A stretch of 7,007 nt of DNA. It comes from Candidatus Peregrinibacteria bacterium. Lineage in GTDB: Bacteria; Patescibacteriota; Gracilibacteria; UM-FILTER-43-11. The stretch is from positions 1 through 7,007 of the forward strand of contig DAOWGG010000132.1 in the NCBI GenBank assembly GCA_030637565.1. Reading direction: 5' to 3'. The notes below the pieces were generated by a model, which made no database searches, was not told the origin of the DNA, and worked only from the letters and a program-made list of their open reading frames with translations. The position numbers were made by a program, and so were the translations under genes. This document shows, in pieces, positions 5,234 to 7,007 of this stretch; position 1 is the first letter of the stretch, and every line of letters begins with the position of its first letter.

Positions 5234-6811
5234 ATGATTTGGCTCACTATTATGAAAATAAAACACTTAAATATCTTGCCTCCCACATTACTTCTCGCTC
5301 TTTCAGCGTTATTGAGTCGATTTCTGGGTGTTTTTCGGGATCACTTACTAGCGAAAATGTTTGGAGCTACCGCGGGAACGGGTATTTATGATTTAGATGT
5401 GTACTACGCGGCCTTTCGCATCCCAGACTTAATTTATAATCTATTGGTTCTTGGGGTGGTATCAGCGGCTTTTATTCCCATTTTCACCCAATATAAAAAA
5501 GAGGCTGATCGTAAAAATGCATGGGAATTTGCTAGTAGTATGTTGCATTTAATGTTCATTGTGATTTTGGTGATTTCTGTTTTAATGTACGCACTAGCAC
5601 CTTATCTCGTTCATTTGATTGCGGGAGGTTTTGACGCGGAGCAACTTCAGCTAGCGGTAAAATTAATGCGCATTTTATTACTTTCTCCGATTCTTTTCTC
5701 AATCACCTCCGTGATAATTAGCATCCAAGATAGTTTTAAAACATTCTTTTTCCGTTCACTCGGGCCGCTTTTTTATAATTTAGGTATTATTATCGGAATT
5801 TTGTATCTTAGTACAACCTTTGGAGTTATCGGAGTAACATGGGGAGTGATCTTTGGTGCTGCTATGAATCTTTTGATTCAACTACCCGCGTTAAAATTAG
5901 TGGGGTATAAACATTTTTGGACACTAGGGCATCGACGATCGGATGTTAGGAAAGCCTTTAAATTGATCATCCCTCGAATTTTAGGTCTCTCCATTAATCA
6001 ACTGACTTTGATTATCAACACTTTGATTGCGAGTTTTCTGGCTACCGGATCAATCACTATTTTTTATCTGGCGGACAATCTGAATGGCCTGCCGATGGGA
6101 ATGATCGGTATCGCCTTTGCTATCACCTCTTTCGCGACGTTGTCGGAGTTGGCCACGGAACCAACTAAGCAACCGTTTGCGGAGGAGCTGAAGCGAGTCA
6201 TGGGACAGATTTTGTTTCTGATTATCCCGGCGACGGCAGGCATGCTGGTACTCAGGCATGAGATTATTGATGTGATTCTGGTGTATGGCAAATTCACCCC
6301 GTCGGATGCGATGTTGCTAGCCCAAGTGCTCGGATTCCTTCTGATTTCTTTATTTGCCCAGTCGCTAATTCCACTGCTGGCACGCGGGTTTTATGCCTTT
6401 CACAATACTAAAACACCAGTGGTCAGTGGAGTGCTCGGAGCGGTGGTTTCGATTGCGGGTAGCTTGGTATTAGTGCTTCAAATGGAAATGGGTATTGTGG
6501 GGATTGCGATCGCTTTCAGTGTCGGTAACATTCTGAACGTATCCCTTTTGTATGGATGGATGAGCAAGAAGCTGAAACATGATATTTTAGACTGGATGAG
6601 CGTGCTGAAGATGGTATTTATCAGCATTATTATGGGTAGGCTGGTTTTTATCGCCAAGGAATATCTGCCGTTTGGAGGCACAACAGTTACGGAGTTGTTA
6701 CAACTGGCGGTTTACACGATGATCGGAGTGGGGGTTTATTTTGCGCTGGCCAGACTAGCCAATCTCAAAGAATTCAACCTGATTTGGAGGCAGGTGAAGC
6801 GAATAAAATAA
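5234..6811 (+). CDS. murJ: MurJ/MviN lipid II flippase
   Basis: This 525-residue polytopic membrane protein matches MurJ in length and order. MurJ moves lipid II across the cytoplasmic membrane for peptidoglycan synthesis. Conserved pieces are LSRFLGVFRD (27-36, Arg29 and Arg35 matching E. coli Arg18 and Arg24), Asp55 (E. coli Asp39), FRIPD (61-65), SAAFIPIFTQYK (77-88), LIINTLIASFLA (259-270), YGKFTPSDA (351-359) and ARGFYAFHNTKTPV (383-396). About 14 hydrophobic helices are spread through the chain. E. coli Arg52/Arg53 correspond to Tyr68/Asn69 and Arg270 to Asn282 (YLADNL); I recall such substitutions as usual in CPR MurJ. The ATG at 5234 is preceded by GGGG at four bases; Met7 (5252) is an alternative start, closer to the family's usual N-terminus but with no SD. 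GC content rises in the second half. No promoter or partner gene is clear. Confidence 0.95.
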   Translation: MIWLTIMKIKHLNILPPTLLLALSALLSRFLGVFRDHLLAKMFGATAGTGIYDLDVYYAAFRIPDLIYNLLVLGVVSAAFIPIFTQYKKEADRKNAWEFASSMLHLMFIVILVISVLMYALAPYLVHLIAGGFDAEQLQLAVKLMRILLLSPILFSITSVIISIQDSFKTFFFRSLGPLFYNLGIIIGILYLSTTFGVIGVTWGVIFGAAMNLLIQLPALKLVGYKHFWTLGHRRSDVRKAFKLIIPRILGLSINQLTLIINTLIASFLATGSITIFYLADNLNGLPMGMIGIAFAITSFATLSELATEPTKQPFAEELKRVMGQILFLIIPATAGMLVLRHEIIDVILVYGKFTPSDAMLLAQVLGFLLISLFAQSLIPLLARGFYAFHNTKTPVVSGVLGAVVSIAGSLVLVLQMEMGIVGIAIAFSVGNILNVSLLYGWMSKKLKHDILDWMSVLKMVFISIIMGRLVFIAKEYLPFGGTTVTELLQLAVYTMIGVGVYFALARLANLKEFNLIWRQVKRIK

Positions 6812-6841
6812 TTGTATATTTAAAATATATTATGATATAAT
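6812..6841 (+). promoter_or_regulatory. Strong extended -10 promoter downstream of murJ
   Basis: TATAAT (6836-6841) is a perfect -10, preceded by TGA so that TGnTATAAT is complete. TTGTAT (6812-6817) lies 18 bases upstream as a partial -35. The predicted start is near 6848. It begins right after the murJ stop codon and would drive the gene that starts at 6965, leaving a leader of about 117 nt. Confidence 0.65.
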
Positions 6842-6910
6842 ATTTGGTGATGAAAATAAAAAAATAACAAAAATTGAATAATTTAATCTTTTTTATCAAA
6901 ATTTAACAAT

Positions 6911-6942
6911 ATCCCTTGCTTTAAATAGGGGGGTGGTTTTTT
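6911..6942 (+). terminator. Terminator-like hairpin in the leader of the last gene
   Basis: ATCCCTT (6911-6917) can pair with GGGGGGT (6928-6934), seven pairs including three G-U, around a 10-nt loop, followed by GG and a T6 run (6937-6942). It could end murJ read-through, or act as an attenuator for the next gene because it lies after the strong promoter. Stability is modest. Confidence 0.35.
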
Positions 6943-6964
6943 ATTTCTTAACCAAAAAATAAAT

Positions 6965-7007
6965 ATGAAAAACCAATCAAATAATTATAAGCACCAGCTG
7001 CTGCTCG
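6965..7007 (+). CDS. Start of an unidentified gene, cut by the window edge
   Basis: Fourteen codons are visible from the ATG at 6965 (MKNQSNNYKHQLLL) and the frame is open to the edge. Too little remains to name a product; a polar start leading into Leu residues could be a membrane or signal segment, but this is a guess. The support is positional: an extended -10 promoter and a leader with a hairpin lie upstream, and no other ATG frame follows. No Shine-Dalgarno is present (A-rich ACCAAAAAATAAAT before ATG). Confidence 0.45.
   Translation, partial: MKNQSNNYKHQLLL

Noticed and set aside
6050..6681. Minus-strand frames within murJ
   Set aside because: They are shadows of an unambiguous MurJ coding sequence; the translations look random and have no start signals.
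6850..6867. Five-codon ATG-AAA-ATA-AAA-AAA-TAA leader peptide after the last promoter
   Set aside because: No SD at proper spacing, and such A-rich mini-frames are expected by chance in AT-rich DNA; the codons show no amino-acid bias typical of attenuation peptides beyond Lys.
6873..6894. Hairpin ATTGAA/TTTAAT followed by a T6 run, as murJ terminator
   Set aside because: The stem is only A-T and G-T pairs with a three-base loop and would be too unstable to terminate.

Overview
The window looks like chromosomal DNA of an AT-rich, small-genome bacterium, most likely a member of the Candidate Phyla Radiation (Patescibacteria). This rests on three things: a MurJ of the type I associate with that group (active-site Arg pair and the later ADR arginine replaced), short housekeeping genes with short gaps, and palindromic GC-rich repeats in an AT-rich background. 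The phylum is an inference, and I cannot name a genus. The code is the ordinary bacterial one: UGA is absent inside about 2,000 codons and ends one gene in an ATGA overlap, which argues against the UGA=Gly code of Gracilibacteria and Absconditabacteria.

Left part (1-2530): a peptidase-U32/hydroxylase-type protein entering from the left edge, a promoter and an 85-residue orphan protein, then on the minus strand a tRNA-Lys(CUU) and a secreted LPXTG-anchored small protein with its own strong sigma70-type promoter. That promoter stands back to back with one for the next plus-strand gene, whose predicted transcript would be leaderless.

Middle part (2531-4321): a two-gene operon with an ATGA overlap, encoding an SdpI/DUF1648 six-helix membrane protein and a GT4 glycosyltransferase. 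A GC-rich palindrome is embedded in frame inside the glycosyltransferase linker, and a second palindrome (ATTCCC-N8-GGGAAT) follows its stop codon.

Right part (4322-7007): on the minus strand, a 156-residue orphan and an 84-residue membrane protein, probably co-transcribed. Their promoter is followed by three 11-bp-phased TTAACR repeats that look like a response-regulator operator. On the plus strand is murJ (lipid II flippase), then a strong extended -10 promoter, a leader of about 117 nt with a terminator-like hairpin, and the first codons of a gene running off the right edge.

Envelope work is the common thread: lipid II flipping, glycosyl transfer, a sortase-type surface protein and an SdpI-like membrane protein. 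No CRISPR array, transposase or phage gene is visible. I see no complete new multi-gene system. The most unusual items are the LPXTG protein, the phased operator, the repeat inside the glycosyltransferase, and the scarcity of Shine-Dalgarno sequences.
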